A DNA stretch of 64,000 nucleotides from Paraburkholderia sp. D15 (lineage in GTDB: Bacteria; Pseudomonadota; Gammaproteobacteria; Burkholderiales; Burkholderiaceae). Positions 44,536-53,454 of this stretch are shown piece after piece. The first letter of the stretch is position 1. Every line of letters begins with the position of its first letter. Position numbers and translations under genes: made by a program. The notes beneath the pieces are model-generated. The model saw only the letters and a list, made by a program, of their open reading frames with translations, ran no database searches and was not told where the DNA came from. The stretch lies in assembly GCF_029910215.1 (NCBI RefSeq), contig NZ_CP110397.1, forward strand, positions 62,001-126,000, in the 5' to 3' direction.

Positions 44536-44976
44536 ATAGGACAGCGAATCCAGCCAGTCGGCATTGTTGAACATGATGGCATCTGTGGGGCCGTCGCCGA
44601 ATTCGAGAAACTGGCCAAAGGCTTTTCGAATTCCGGCGATGTTGGTCGCTATTTGCTCGTCCGTCAGTATCGGGCGCGCTTCGGAACGAAAGCTTGGATC
44701 GCCAATTCTTGTGGTGCCGCCGCCGACTAGAATTACCGGCCGATGCCCGTGCTGTTGCAAACACCTAAGCGCCATGATCGCCATCAGGTGGCCTACGTGC
44801 AAACTATCCGCCGTGGCGTCGAACCCGAGATATGCCGGAGCGCTGCGCTGATTAAGCAGGGAGCTCAAACCCTCTATATTGGTGCATTGATTGATATATC
44901 CACGCTCGGTTAGAACCCGCAGCGCTTGTGATCTGGAGATCGGATCGTCGGGTAACGTGGGAGAAATCTGGGTCAT
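44536..44976 (-). pseudogene. tyrS: Tyrosyl-tRNA synthetase 5' fragment
   Basis: From ATG 44976 (MTQISPTLPDDPISRSQALR) the sequence is the first ~147 residues of a bacterial TyrRS: YLGFDATADSLHVGHLMAIM contains the HIGH-type signature HVGH, followed by GGGTTRIGDPSFRSE. Homology ends at NNADWLDSLSY and runs into KTSSAAARWDSM, which is the wrong-frame reading of a receiver gene. The KMSKS loop and the tRNA-binding domain are gone, so it cannot charge tRNA. The intact housekeeping copy must be elsewhere. Confidence 0.85.
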
Positions 44977-45379
44977 AGTCCTGTCCTTGGAACATGCCGC
45001 AAGGTGGACTGATGTAAAAACGCCGCCTTGTCGGCGGCGTTTTCTATTCATGACTCAACAGCGCCGCTCTGGAATGAACGATGCGTAATATGCGCAGAGG
45101 ATGTGCATGGTTGAGATCATGACAGTGATCGTATGTTTGCCGATTGAATCTGTCAATAATTTACTTTTCTAGCAGGGCAGAGTCGGTAAAGGGCAGCTCG
45201 ACAGGCATCAACGGTCGGTCGCCCCCATCTTTCGATCGGCTGCTCATGGCCGCCGTGAGCCGGAAGACAAGCCGCCGACGAAGCACTGGGTAGCGATCGT
45301 ATCGATATGGCAAATTGAATCCTAAAGTCATCAGCGCCACCGTCGATATACCGTCTAATTGACCAAAGAAGGGGGCTGT
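44977..45379. other. Leader of tyrS fragment and promoter region, no gene
   Basis: Contains the hairpin at 45017-45043 and an AT-rich segment near 45150-45175. No open frame is supported. Confidence 0.4.
45017..45043. terminator. Bidirectional hairpin terminator/attenuator upstream of the tyrS fragment
   Basis: AAAACGCCGCC (45017-45027), loop TTGTC, GGCGGCG plus TTTT to 45043. The A- and T-runs on each side make it work on either strand. It lies 41 bp before the tyrS start on the minus strand, where it could attenuate expression. Confidence 0.6.
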
Positions 45380-45988
45380 GTGTCCGTCCGTATCAGCTTA
45401 TTGCATCCCCGAGTAAGTCGTGTAGCGCAGGCGTTGGCTATTGTGGCAGCCGTTTTTCTGCCCAGCGCAGCCCAAGCCGATGCAGCCTACCAGATGATCA
45501 GGATTCAATGCCTGCCCGCTTTAGGTAAAGTTACGGTCGACACTTTTACGGAATGGAACGCTTGCTCAGACGTTAGCTGCGAAAACCTGCGATCGCTGGG
45601 ATCGCAAGGCGTCTACGAGGCTGGCGCCTTCGTCAATCGCTTCCGTCGGACTCCGTTTTCCTGCCTTCTGCCTGATCGCAAGACCGCCATATTACGAATA
45701 TCGGATCATGGCGTCGATAAGACGGGCAACACGTGGCTCAGGCTGGAGTTCGAGCTTGGCAACCTCGTCGTTGGGTCGATTGATACCAGCGGCTCAAATG
45801 TCGACGCCTGGATGGAAAATATATCCAATCCAGCAAGCGTTGCTTTCCGCGTATGCACTGTTCCCGAGGATGCATTCATGGGCCTATCTCAGCCAATTCA
45901 CTGCGATCAAAGATGGATTAATTACAACGGCCATGCAGTAATCGATGGTGCAAAGAATTCGCAAGATTACACGCCAAGCTTGCGATAA
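45380..45988 (+). CDS. Exported hypothetical protein
   Basis: 202 residues from GTG 45380, preferred over TTG 45359 because GAAGGGGG precedes it. Signal peptide with hydrophobic core ALAIVAAVFLPSAAQA. The mature part has five or six cysteines (IQCLPALG, WNACSDVSCENL, FSCLLPDR, FRVCTVPED, IHCDQRW), suggesting disulfide bonds in the periplasm. I do not recognise the family. It stands alone between the tyrS fragment and a lipoprotein pair. Confidence 0.65.
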   Translation: MSVRISLLHPRVSRVAQALAIVAAVFLPSAAQADAAYQMIRIQCLPALGKVTVDTFTEWNACSDVSCENLRSLGSQGVYEAGAFVNRFRRTPFSCLLPDRKTAILRISDHGVDKTGNTWLRLEFELGNLVVGSIDTSGSNVDAWMENISNPASVAFRVCTVPEDAFMGLSQPIHCDQRWINYNGHAVIDGAKNSQDYTPSLR

Positions 45989-46421
45989 ACTCGGTTCCTA
46001 CCTCGTCGATTGTCATCGATTTGGTGGGCGGTGTTGGTCGTCCGTTCCTAGCCGAACTGAGCCCCACGCCCACCGGTTCTGATTGCCGTCCACTGCGAAC
46101 AAAATCGATCAGTGTCTCGCGCCTCTCGCGACAACGGCATCCGCTCCGCCCGTTCAATGAACTCTGCGCGGGATACTTTATACGCGTGTCAGCCGCCTTT
46201 TAGAAGAACGAATGCTGGCGTGGACGACATAGCGTCATACGTCTTACGGCTACTGACCACATCTATCCACGCTTCATGAAATTTCACGCTCGATAGCGGC
46301 CGCTCGACAACATCCCCAGCCGACACTTAAATTTCCAGACTCGCTGCCGATATATAACGAAGGGGGCGCCAGGCCACGCTTACTAACCCCCTACATTAAC
46401 TATCATAACGACCAGAACGAT
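45989..46421. other. Stretch without a supported gene
   Basis: Low coding potential on both strands. TATATAAC at about 46350 may be part of the promoter of the following lipoprotein gene. Nothing else seen. Confidence 0.4.
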
Positions 46422-46979
46422 ATGACCTATTCGAGAAGACTTTCGATCCTCGCTCCACTGACCATGCTTGCTGCATGCTCGGTCGTCGCGACGCCTTACT
46501 CCCCATCGGTCGAAAACATCCAGACGCTCAAGGACGCTTCCCCTGTGCAAGCGCGTATTAGTGACTTTCGCAATCAGGATGTCGGCGACAACCATTACCC
46601 ATTGCAGGTGCGCGCAAACGTAATGCGCTCTCCTGTTGGCACCTCCTTCCCGGATTATCTCTCGAACGCCGTTACGCAGGAGCTCACACTCGCCGGCACG
46701 CTCTCATCGTCGGCATCGGTGGAGATCGGCGGCGTGCTGCTGCAGAACAACGTCGATGCCGGCGTAGGCACGGGTGTGGGAACGATATCGGCGCGTTTCG
46801 TCGTCAAGCGCGACGGCACTGTGCGCTACGACCAGGTGAAAACCGCACGCAGTGAATGGGATTCGTCATTCGCGGCAGCGATCGCCGTGCCGAAAGCGAC
46901 TCAACAGTATCCGCTCGTCGTGCAAAAGCTGCTCGGCTCACTGTATTCAGATCCGGCGTTCATCAGCGCCATCCGCTAA
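46422..46979 (+). CDS. Putative outer-membrane lipoprotein
   Basis: 185 residues with a lipoprotein signal: RRLSILAPLTMLAAC, lipobox LAAC at residue 19. The mature protein (VGTSFPDYLSNAVTQELTLA, SASVEIGGVLLQNNVDAGVG) resembles small envelope lipoproteins with a LptE- or YajG-like alpha/beta layout, but I cannot name the family. It is followed 33 bp on by a second lipoprotein gene of similar style, so they probably form a two-gene operon and may interact. Confidence 0.75.
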   Translation: MTYSRRLSILAPLTMLAACSVVATPYSPSVENIQTLKDASPVQARISDFRNQDVGDNHYPLQVRANVMRSPVGTSFPDYLSNAVTQELTLAGTLSSSASVEIGGVLLQNNVDAGVGTGVGTISARFVVKRDGTVRYDQVKTARSEWDSSFAAAIAVPKATQQYPLVVQKLLGSLYSDPAFISAIR

Positions 46980-47012
46980 ATCCACACGCTACTTTAATCA
47001 GGAACTTCTGTT

Positions 47013-47609
47013 ATGAAACTCAGCAATGTACTGCGCGCGGCGTGCGCCGCTGGCGTAATCGCGTTTCTTTCTGGCTGCGCACACGACATCACGATCTCCG
47101 GTGACAACACCGCGCTCGTTTCGAAAACGAGTCCGCCGATCAACAAGACGGTCGGTCTAATCATTACCGATGAAGAGCGCAACAAGGAAGTCGTCTCTCC
47201 GGGCGGCGGCGGCGACAAGGTCGCGTATAAGCCCTATCACGACCTCGAATTGCCGATCTACCTCGAACTCAGCAATCTCTTCAAGGATGTCGTCAAACTG
47301 AACTCGGCGCCCGACGCCGCGACCTCGCAGACCAAGAATTTGAGCTATATCGTGACGCCGACGATCACGACGACCTCGTCTTCGCCTAGCCTGCTCACCT
47401 GGCCGCCGACCGATTTCACCGTGACACTCGAATGCACGGTGACGGACCCGAGCGGCAAGCTCATCACGAAGAAGGCTGTAACCGGCTCCGGTCATGCCGA
47501 GTTCAGCGAGTTCAAGCGCAACTTTGGACTGGCCGCTCAGCGCGCCACCCTCGACGCCGTTCAGAAGATGCAGTCGGCGATGCAGGATTCGCCTGAACTT
47601 CGTCAGTAA
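47013..47609 (+). CDS. Putative lipoprotein
   Basis: 198 residues. Signal AACAAGVIAFLSGC with lipobox LSGC at residue 22. The mature domain has alternating beta segments and conserved-looking YIVTPTITTTSSSPSLLTWP and FTVTLECTVTDPSGKLI, reminiscent of YajG-like lipoproteins that gather as outer-membrane accessories. Downstream of and likely cotranscribed with the 46422 gene. A loose hairpin (GATGCC/GGGCATC, 47632-47654) without T-run follows. Confidence 0.75.
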   Translation: MKLSNVLRAACAAGVIAFLSGCAHDITISGDNTALVSKTSPPINKTVGLIITDEERNKEVVSPGGGGDKVAYKPYHDLELPIYLELSNLFKDVVKLNSAPDAATSQTKNLSYIVTPTITTTSSSPSLLTWPPTDFTVTLECTVTDPSGKLITKKAVTGSGHAEFSEFKRNFGLAAQRATLDAVQKMQSAMQDSPELRQ

Positions 47610-47942
47610 CCGGCGCGCAAGAACAGGTGGAGGGATGCCTGGATAACCGGGCATCTAACTGTGGGTGGCCGTCAAACGGGTGAAGATAGCCGCCTTGGAA
47701 GCTAGAGTGCTGGACACCCGTCGGCTACCCGACTCTTCGGGTCGGCAGTCCCATGTCGACCCTGAACTGCCGTTCGAGATCGCGCCACCGCAACGGCTGC
47801 TTCGAAGGTGCAACCGCCATTCGACCAATCAAGCTGGCCGACCAGCAATCCGTGCCTTTACGGCCAATCGAGTCTCCCCCGCAATAGCACTGCTGAATGA
47901 CCGGTATCCAGGGAGATCGAGGAGAAACGTGCGTGAAGTCAA
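47610..47942. other. Stretch without a supported gene
   Basis: A minus-strand 73-codon frame (47725-47946) ends with PLRWRDLERQFRVDMGLP, faintly like part of plasmid replication proteins, but it is too short and unsupported to call. Confidence 0.35.
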
Positions 47943-48903
47943 TCAACGCTGAATAAATCTGCGAGCGGCCTCCTGATCAGCCGCCAGTGTCGCCTGCATC
48001 GTATCCCTCAGATAGTCCACCCAGGTGCGAATCTTCGCGTCAACGTATTATCGCGATGGATACATCGCGCACAGACCCATCTCCTGCGGCCTGTATTCGG
48101 GTAGTACCCAGGCAAGTTCACCGTTGCGCAATCCGGTGATTGCCGAGTAGATCGGAATCAGGCCGATTCCTAGTCCTTCCCGTACTCCAGTGGCAAGAGC
48201 CTCCGGTGTATTGACTTCCAGCACGGCTGGCCGGAATCGAACGGACTCCTTTCCGTTTGGCCCATCGAATGTCCACACGTTCATTGGAAATTCAGGTGTG
48301 TTCAGGTGGATGCACGAATGCGCTTCGAGATCGTCTGGTTTGTGCGGAACGCCATGGGCCTTGATGTAGGTGCGTGATGCACAAACAATGCTGAATGCAC
48401 TGCCGACTTTCTGTGAAATGAACTCTGACTCTGATAATGCCAATGCCCCGATAATTGCAACGTCGCAGCCGTCTTCGATGAAATCCGGCGTGCCATTGGC
48501 GAGCGTCAGCCGGACTTTCACTTCCGGATATAGCTTTTGATACGCGCCGATCTTCTTGATGAGGTAGTGCTGTCCAAACCCGACGGGAGTGCGAACCCTC
48601 AGTTTCCCAAACGGACGCGCATGTGCGTCACCAGCCTCCGCCTCAGCCTGTTCGATCAGTGCCAGATCTGCATGCAATGATCGTAATATCGCTCACCAGC
48701 TTCAGTTAGCGCGATGCGTCGTGTAGTCCTGTTGAGCAGTCGGGTTCGAAAGTGTGCTTCCAGATCCGAAACGGCGCGTGAGGTTTTGCCAGAGTGGTGT
48801 CCATGCCGTTCGCCGCCGCCGTGAAGCTCCCGGTTTCGACGACGCGCACAAAGACGCGCATGTCTTGGAGTATGTAGATGCAGAGCTCCCGATGCGAGTC
48901 CAA
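47943..48903 (-). pseudogene. LysR-family regulator with two frameshifts and a nonsense codon
   Basis: Reading from about 48903: [20 protein letters not shown] is a LysR winged helix. A base is missing near 48782-48787, after which [20 protein letters not shown] follows in another frame. A second shift near 48665-48675 leads to [13 protein letters not shown] and the full effector domain (RVRTPVGFGQHYLIKKIGAY). TAA at 48048-48050 stops it, but the same frame goes on with YVDAKIRTWVDYLRDTM to TGA 47943-47945. Restoring CAA would give a normal end. Clearly non-functional as read. Confidence 0.85.
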
Positions 48904-49042
48904 CCGGCGAAGCGCGATACACCATTTATCGCTACATCCCTTTGCAGGCGCGACAGTGTCCGCCGGCTGACCGACGCTTACGTTAAATCATCTCGATGGC
49001 CATGGCAGTGGCTTCGCCACCGCCGATGCAAAGGGTGGCGTA

Positions 49043-49622
49043 ATGAAGTTGTTGCCGCTATTGGAAAAGACGTTCAGCAAGTGCAAGCGTCCGGTAGGAA
49101 AAAGCTGGTGAATGGACGAGAGCTATATCAAGATCAAAGGCGAGTGGAAATATCTTTATCGGGCAGTGGACAAGGCGGGCGACACGGTCGACTTTCTGCT
49201 CAGGGCCAGGCGGGACAAGGTTGCGGCTCGGCGCTTCTTTGAAAAGGCGATCGCCCACAATGGCGAGCCAGAGACGGTGACCAGCGACAAAAGCGCCTCC
49301 AATCTGGCCGCCCTGCAAGCCGTCAACGCTGAGCGGGAAACGCCCATCAAGGTCCGACAGGTCAAATACCTGAACAACATCGTAGAACATGACCATCGGG
49401 CTATCAAACGCCGGACCCGGCCAATGCTTGGCCTCAAGGACTTCCATTGTGCGAAGGTCATTCTTGGCGGGATCGAGGTCATGCACATGATCAGGAAAGG
49501 ACAGATGAATTGTGCGGGCAAAGCCACGTTGTCTGCCGCGCAGCAGTTCTACTCTCTTATGTTATAAGCGATGCTGATTATATTGGAATTTTTCGTCTCG
49601 TCACTCTTACTGCGACAGAACC
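49043..49622 (+). mobile_element. 5'-truncated IS6-family insertion sequence
   Basis: The right part of an IS6/IS26-like element. The transposase reading starts abruptly with KLLPLLEKTFSKCKRPVGKS; W-TGA-MDES at about 49110 shows a CGA-to-TGA change; then WKYLYRAVDKAGDTVDFLLR, SDKSASNLAALQAVN and YLNNIVEHDHRAIKRRTRPM follow to the stop at 49567. Catalytic acids of the DDE site lie in MDESY and the TSDKS segment (D), with the final E in the VEHDHRAIKRR region altered context. TGCGACAGAACC at 49611-49622 looks like the right terminal repeat. No left end found. Confidence 0.8.
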
Positions 49623-49661
49623 ACAGCAATTGCTCAACGGCACGCGGCAACCACACGACGA

Positions 49662-50141
49662 TCATGCGCTGGCCTTGCGTCTGGTCTTCTTCTTGATCTG
49701 CGCGACCTTCGCATCGAGCAGCGCCATCACGTCAGCGTGCGGAATCTTGGTCACGTTCGGATTGTCAGCTTCGGCCAGCGCCTGCAACACGTCGGCCTCG
49801 AACTCGGCGGCTTCATCTGCGCGCCGGTGTGTCGCGTTCATGTGCGCGGCCTGGTCGGGCCGGCTCCAGGCCTTCGCCTTCGGCGCACGCGTATCCCACT
49901 CCTCGAGCGCGAAACGCCCGGTGGGTACGCCAAGCTCGCGCGCGACTTTCAGCGCCTGGCCGGGGTCACGGAATGAGCGCCGCTCGCGGCCGTTCGATGT
50001 GACCAGTTCGGCCGCGCCGGATTCGCGGGTTTCAAGCTCGATGTAAAACGCGCCCTTGTCGGCACGCAGGATCGCTGACAGCACACCGCCCGCCTTAACG
50101 GCGGCGCTGGCCTGCGAGAGGTCAAAACTGGCACGGCGCAT
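49662..50141 (-). CDS. Plasmid-type hypothetical protein, antitoxin-like C-terminus
   Basis: 159 residues from ATG 50141 with a strong GGAGG. Opening RRASFDLSQASAAVKAGGVL, then IELETRESGAAELVTSNGRE, suggests a small DNA- or protein-binding fold; the ending KIPHADVMALLDAKVAQIKK is similar in style to RelB/Phd-type antitoxin C-termini (HxxVMxxLD). No toxin gene follows, because an IS remnant occupies that side. It directly follows the DUF7673 pseudogene, a common neighbour on Burkholderiales plasmids. Function not established. Confidence 0.65.
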   Translation of the reverse strand: MRRASFDLSQASAAVKAGGVLSAILRADKGAFYIELETRESGAAELVTSNGRERRSFRDPGQALKVARELGVPTGRFALEEWDTRAPKAKAWSRPDQAAHMNATHRRADEAAEFEADVLQALAEADNPNVTKIPHADVMALLDAKVAQIKKKTRRKASA

Positions 50142-50151
50142 TGAACCTCCT

Positions 50152-50453
50152 TTAGTCTGTGATGAGTTCAGGTCGCCATGCGCGCACGACGGCACCGAAC
50201 TGCGGGCTATAGCCCAGCGTGTCGGGGTAGCTGTTCGCCCGCGTCGCGAGGCGAAAGACCACGCACAAATCATCGGCAGTCCTCGTCGAGTCCCCAGCCG
50301 GTTGTGATGTCGTACTTGCCGCAGGCGCTGGGGTTCTACCACGCGAGCAGGAAATCGTCGACGCGTCGGCTCTGGCCAGTGTCGCCCTGTGCGTGTTTCA
50401 GGAGGTTTTCGAGGGCCTGCCGCTCGGCGGGCGTCATCTGTTCGGGTTGCAAT
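50152..50453 (-). pseudogene. DUF7673-like protein, nonsense codon and frameshift
   Basis: From about 50453 on the minus strand (GGAG upstream) the frame gives MTPAERQALENLLKHAQGDT and GQSRRVDDFLLAW, then TAG (50336-50338) where the family has a second Trp. It continues with NPSACGKYDITTGWGLDED and, after a shift near 50270, DDLCVVFRLATRANSYPDTL followed by GYSPQFGAVVRAWRPELITD to TAA 50152-50154. This is the pattern of short DUF7673 proteins on proteobacterial plasmids. The start could also be the ATG at 50438. Confidence 0.65.
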
Positions 50454-50805
50454 GGTCGCTCCGGGAAAAGCCGCTAGGAGTATCACGCGGTCTAACATCG
50501 TGAGGAATGCAATATAGTATTTCGTCCTATTCAGAGTCTGTACGGCGGTGCCGAGAAAGGTGAGCCCTTACGGGACGTGGCCTGGCGGCCCGGACTTTAC
50601 ATAACATCTCGGCGAGCCAGCGCCAGTAGCTATGAACCTAGGTACTGGCGGTGCGTTTCTTTTTGGCGACGGCGCCACGCCGCTCTGTCGTCGCCCCGAT
50701 CCGCAGGCGTCAGGTGGCCGATCGCCATTGGTTGCCGAGCCTAGCTCATTGGCTGCCGTCCAAGGCGCGGTCGCGGAAGTCCGATGGGGTGTACGTGCCA
50801 TAGAC
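50454..50805. other. Stretch without a supported gene
   Basis: Sequence between the DUF7673 pseudogene and the left end of the IS6-family element. No convincing gene or repeat seen. Confidence 0.4.
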
Positions 50806-51645
50806 GGTTCTGGTGCAAATAGGCTAGGCGAATCGGTTAAGGTATTCAGCCCAACAATCTGGTGGTCGGTGATGAGCAAGCGCAAAGGCCTTGAGGCATT
50901 GTTTGATGGGCGACATTTTGATCGGGAGATCATCATTCTCTGCGTGCGCTGGAACCTCCGCTACAAGCTCAGCCTGCGCGATCTGGTCGAGATGATGGCC
51001 GAGCGCGGTTTGTCGCTGGCGCACACCACGATTATGCGTTGGGTGAAGCCTTCACGCCGGAGTTCGTCAAGCGCTGGAATCGTTTTGGCATACCCACAGG
51101 GCGGTCATGGCGTGTTGACGAAACCTACCTGAAGGTTCGTGGCAAATGGGCTTATCTGTACGGTGCGGTAGATCGAGCCGGCCAGACGGTAGACTTCATG
51201 CTCAGAGCGAAGCGCGACGTGGCCGCGGCCAAAGCCTTTTTCAGCAAGGCAATCAAACATCAGGGGCAGCCGCCGGAGACGATCACGCTCGATGGGTATG
51301 CCGCCTCACACCGGGCACTGCGCGAAATGAAGGCCGATGGCCTGCTGCGTGAGGACACGAAGATCCGGTCCTCGAAGTAGCTGAACATTCTGATCGAGCA
51401 GGACCATCGAAACATCAAGTCCAGAACGAACGTGGTGCTCGGCTTCAAACGATTCGGGAATGCCGTGACTACGATTTCAGGCATCGAATTGATGCATCGC
51501 ATTCGCAAGGGGCAGTTCAACTTCACCATGCTCGGGCTGAAAGATACCGCTGCGCTCGCTGTCTGGAATAACGTCCTGTTCAATCGATAAGGTATCCATA
51601 TCGATAGAAAAAATCTCGGCCGGACTGGCCATTTGCACCGGAGCC
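50806..51645 (+). mobile_element. Complete but inactive IS6-family insertion sequence (840 bp)
   Basis: Terminal inverted repeats GGTTCTGGTGCAAAT (50806-50820) and, on the other strand, GGCTCCGGTGCAAAT (51631-51645) match at 13 of 15 positions, and the length is typical of IS6 elements. The flanking eight bases differ (CCATAGAC and GGCGATCG), so no target duplication remains. Confidence 0.85.
50872..51590 (+). pseudogene. IS6-family transposase, frameshift and nonsense codon
   Basis: ATG 50872 begins a normal IS6 transposase ([40 protein letters not shown]). One base is lost near 51048, so the continuation [12 protein letters not shown] and [20 protein letters not shown] is in another frame. 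TAG at 51378-51380 stands where a Tyr is expected before LNILIEQDHRNIKSR; the frame then runs to TAA 51590. The DDE residues are in the VDET, TLDG and IEQD segments. Two separate lesions make it inactive. Confidence 0.85.
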
Positions 51646-51792
51646 GGCGATCGCCCGCCAGATGATGGACGGTCGATTCAAATTCAAACTTGTCTCCGTA
51701 GACAGCTTGTAAGCAATGGGCGGCCACGCGGTTTTTGCGGATGGAGCCACCCGGGCTACTGACGTCTACGGAGTATATCGACAACCTGAACA

Positions 51793-52368
51793 TCAAGCCG
51801 CTAGCCAGTCCGCCGCGTGTTCCTTCATCTCCCGCTCGAGCTGGCTTCCGCGCGTCGCGAATACGCGTTTGACCGGGAAGCCGCTCTTCTCCAGCAGATA
51901 ACCCAACGCCGCATATTCGCGCGGATACTTCGCTGCCACTGCGCGGTCGATGTCGACCACGCCGAGCGGAAACGTGAACGAACCGAAGTCGTAGACGCTT
52001 TGCCGCCGCAGCAGCTTCCAGACACCGTCGCGTTGCTCTGCCATATCGTAGAAACGGTTATGCGCGACGCCGCCCAGTTCGAGCCGGCTGTTCTCCGCAA
52101 CGATCACGGCGTTTGTCTCGACGATGGCCTTGCTGCCGTTGAACGTGACCACCGGTGTGCCGATCAGATGTTTGGTTCGCAGATCCGAGGCGCCCATGGC
52201 CATCGAACCGTCGACGAAATCGCCGAAATTGCCTTCGAACCACGTCACTTCGATCGTACCGTCCAGGTGAAACAGCCCGCGCAAGCGGTCCCAGTCCCCC
52301 AGATCGCGATACAGCCAGCCAGTGATCAGGTCGGTGATCTGCATTCTGTCTTCAACGCGGGCGTTCAT
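51793..52368 (-). CDS. SnoaL-like (NTF2-fold) protein, copy B
   Basis: 191 residues from ATG 52368 (AGGAACTG upstream); the first 20 codons of the longer frame are excluded for that reason. Same length and most residues as the 23680 protein: VEDRMQITDLITGWLYRDLG, GASDLRTKHLIGTPVVTFNG, YPREYAALGYLLEKSGFPVK. Divergent from LysR copy B, as copy A is from its LysR. Function is unknown; its retention in two regulated copies suggests dosage or separate induction. Preserved reading frame in both copies argues for selection. Confidence 0.88.
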   Translation of the reverse strand: MNARVEDRMQITDLITGWLYRDLGDWDRLRGLFHLDGTIEVTWFEGNFGDFVDGSMAMGASDLRTKHLIGTPVVTFNGSKAIVETNAVIVAENSRLELGGVAHNRFYDMAEQRDGVWKLLRRQSVYDFGSFTFPLGVVDIDRAVAAKYPREYAALGYLLEKSGFPVKRVFATRGSQLEREMKEHAADWLAA

Positions 52369-52440
52369 ATTCAGTTCCTCGAGTAGTGCGCGCTCGTTGC
52401 GCGCCGATGACTCATAGAATCGCGCCAAATCGATCTACAA

Positions 52441-52470
52441 TCAAATAGATTGATTTGACCGATTCATCAC
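52441..52470. promoter_or_regulatory. Conserved LysR site B (27 of 30 bases shared with 23581-23610)
   Basis: Reverse complement begins GTGATGAATCGGTCAA. The site ends 23 nt before the start of LysR copy B, the same distance as in locus A. Confidence 0.7.
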
Positions 52471-52493
52471 TAAAACTGATCGATTAAAAACTT

Positions 52494-53390
52494 ATGGACC
52501 TCCGCCAGCTGCGTTATTTCCTCGCGGTCGCACAAGAAGCGCATTTCGGTCGCGCGGCTGAGCGGCTGCATATTGTGCAGCCTGCTCTCAGCATGCAAAT
52601 CCGCGCGCTCGAAGACGAATTGGGCGGCTCACTGCTCACGCGCACCAGCCGGCGTGTCGAGTTGACCAAGGCCGGCAGGCTATTTCAGATCGAGGCGCGC
52701 CGGGCGCTCGACCAGGCCGAGTACGCCAAACAAGCCGTGCAGCGCGCGATGCGCGGCGAGACCGGGCGCGTGCGCGTCGGCTACGCGGGAAACGCGGTGT
52801 TGAGCGGCAAACTGATGGGCGATCTGCGCGGCTTCCATCTCAGCTATCCGGATGCCGAACTGGTGGTCCACGAAATGGCCTCGCAGGCGCAGATAGAAGC
52901 GATCCTCGGCGGTCAGCTCGATATCGGTTATGCACCGGGTCACGGCGCCACGCTGTCGGCGGCGCTGGTCGCCGAGACGGCCGGCGTGTGGCGCTTTGTC
53001 GTTGCGATGCCGTCCGGCCATACGCTCGCAAAACGTAAGCGTATCAGCGTGCCGCTGCTGGCCACCGAGCCGTTGATCCTGTACGCCGCCCCCGACACGG
53101 AAGACAGCCTGCTTCCCGCACTGCGCGCTGAGCTAGGGCATGAACCGCGCATCGCGCACCGGGCGGCGAGCACGCTTGGCGTACTCGCGCTCGCTGCCTC
53201 CGGACTCGGACTCGCACTGGTGCCTCAGCCGCTCGCGAACGTCGCGATTCCCGATCTCGTCTACCGGCCGCTGGACGCTTCCTCGTTGACCGCCGATCTG
53301 ACTTTATTGAGCCGCGTCGACGAATCAGGCGGCGCGGTCAACGCGTTTCTCTCGCTCGCCCGGGAAGGCATCAAAAAACGTGGAGCTTGA
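52494..53390 (+). CDS. LysR-family transcriptional regulator (copy B)
   Basis: 298 residues from ATG 52494. RQLRYFLAVAQEAHFGRAAE and RLHIVQPALSMQIRALEDEL form the winged helix; VRVGYAGNAVLSGKLMGDLR and LDIGYAPGHG follow in the effector domain. Closely related to 22676-23557, with the same gene order mirrored. It converges with the MFS gene at 53455. Because the operator and HTH are conserved, the two regulators may cross-regulate both loci. Confidence 0.93.
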   Translation: MDLRQLRYFLAVAQEAHFGRAAERLHIVQPALSMQIRALEDELGGSLLTRTSRRVELTKAGRLFQIEARRALDQAEYAKQAVQRAMRGETGRVRVGYAGNAVLSGKLMGDLRGFHLSYPDAELVVHEMASQAQIEAILGGQLDIGYAPGHGATLSAALVAETAGVWRFVVAMPSGHTLAKRKRISVPLLATEPLILYAAPDTEDSLLPALRAELGHEPRIAHRAASTLGVLALAASGLGLALVPQPLANVAIPDLVYRPLDASSLTADLTLLSRVDESGGAVNAFLSLAREGIKKRGA

Positions 53391-53454
53391 TCGTCGCGGG
53401 AGCTTGCGGTATCCCATTCAACGAAACGGCGGCACCGAGTTCAACCGGATATCC

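Noticed and set aside
45001..45060. T-box riboswitch before the tyrS fragment
   Set aside because: The leader is too short and lacks a T-box-like sequence; only a hairpin is present, and T-boxes are rare in beta-proteobacteria.
47725..47946. Minus-strand 73-codon frame with a replication-protein-like end
   Set aside because: The resemblance is limited to a dozen residues and the frame lacks further support.
50798..51653. Target-site duplication flanking the complete IS6 element
   Set aside because: The eight bases on each side (CCATAGAC and GGCGATCG) do not match.
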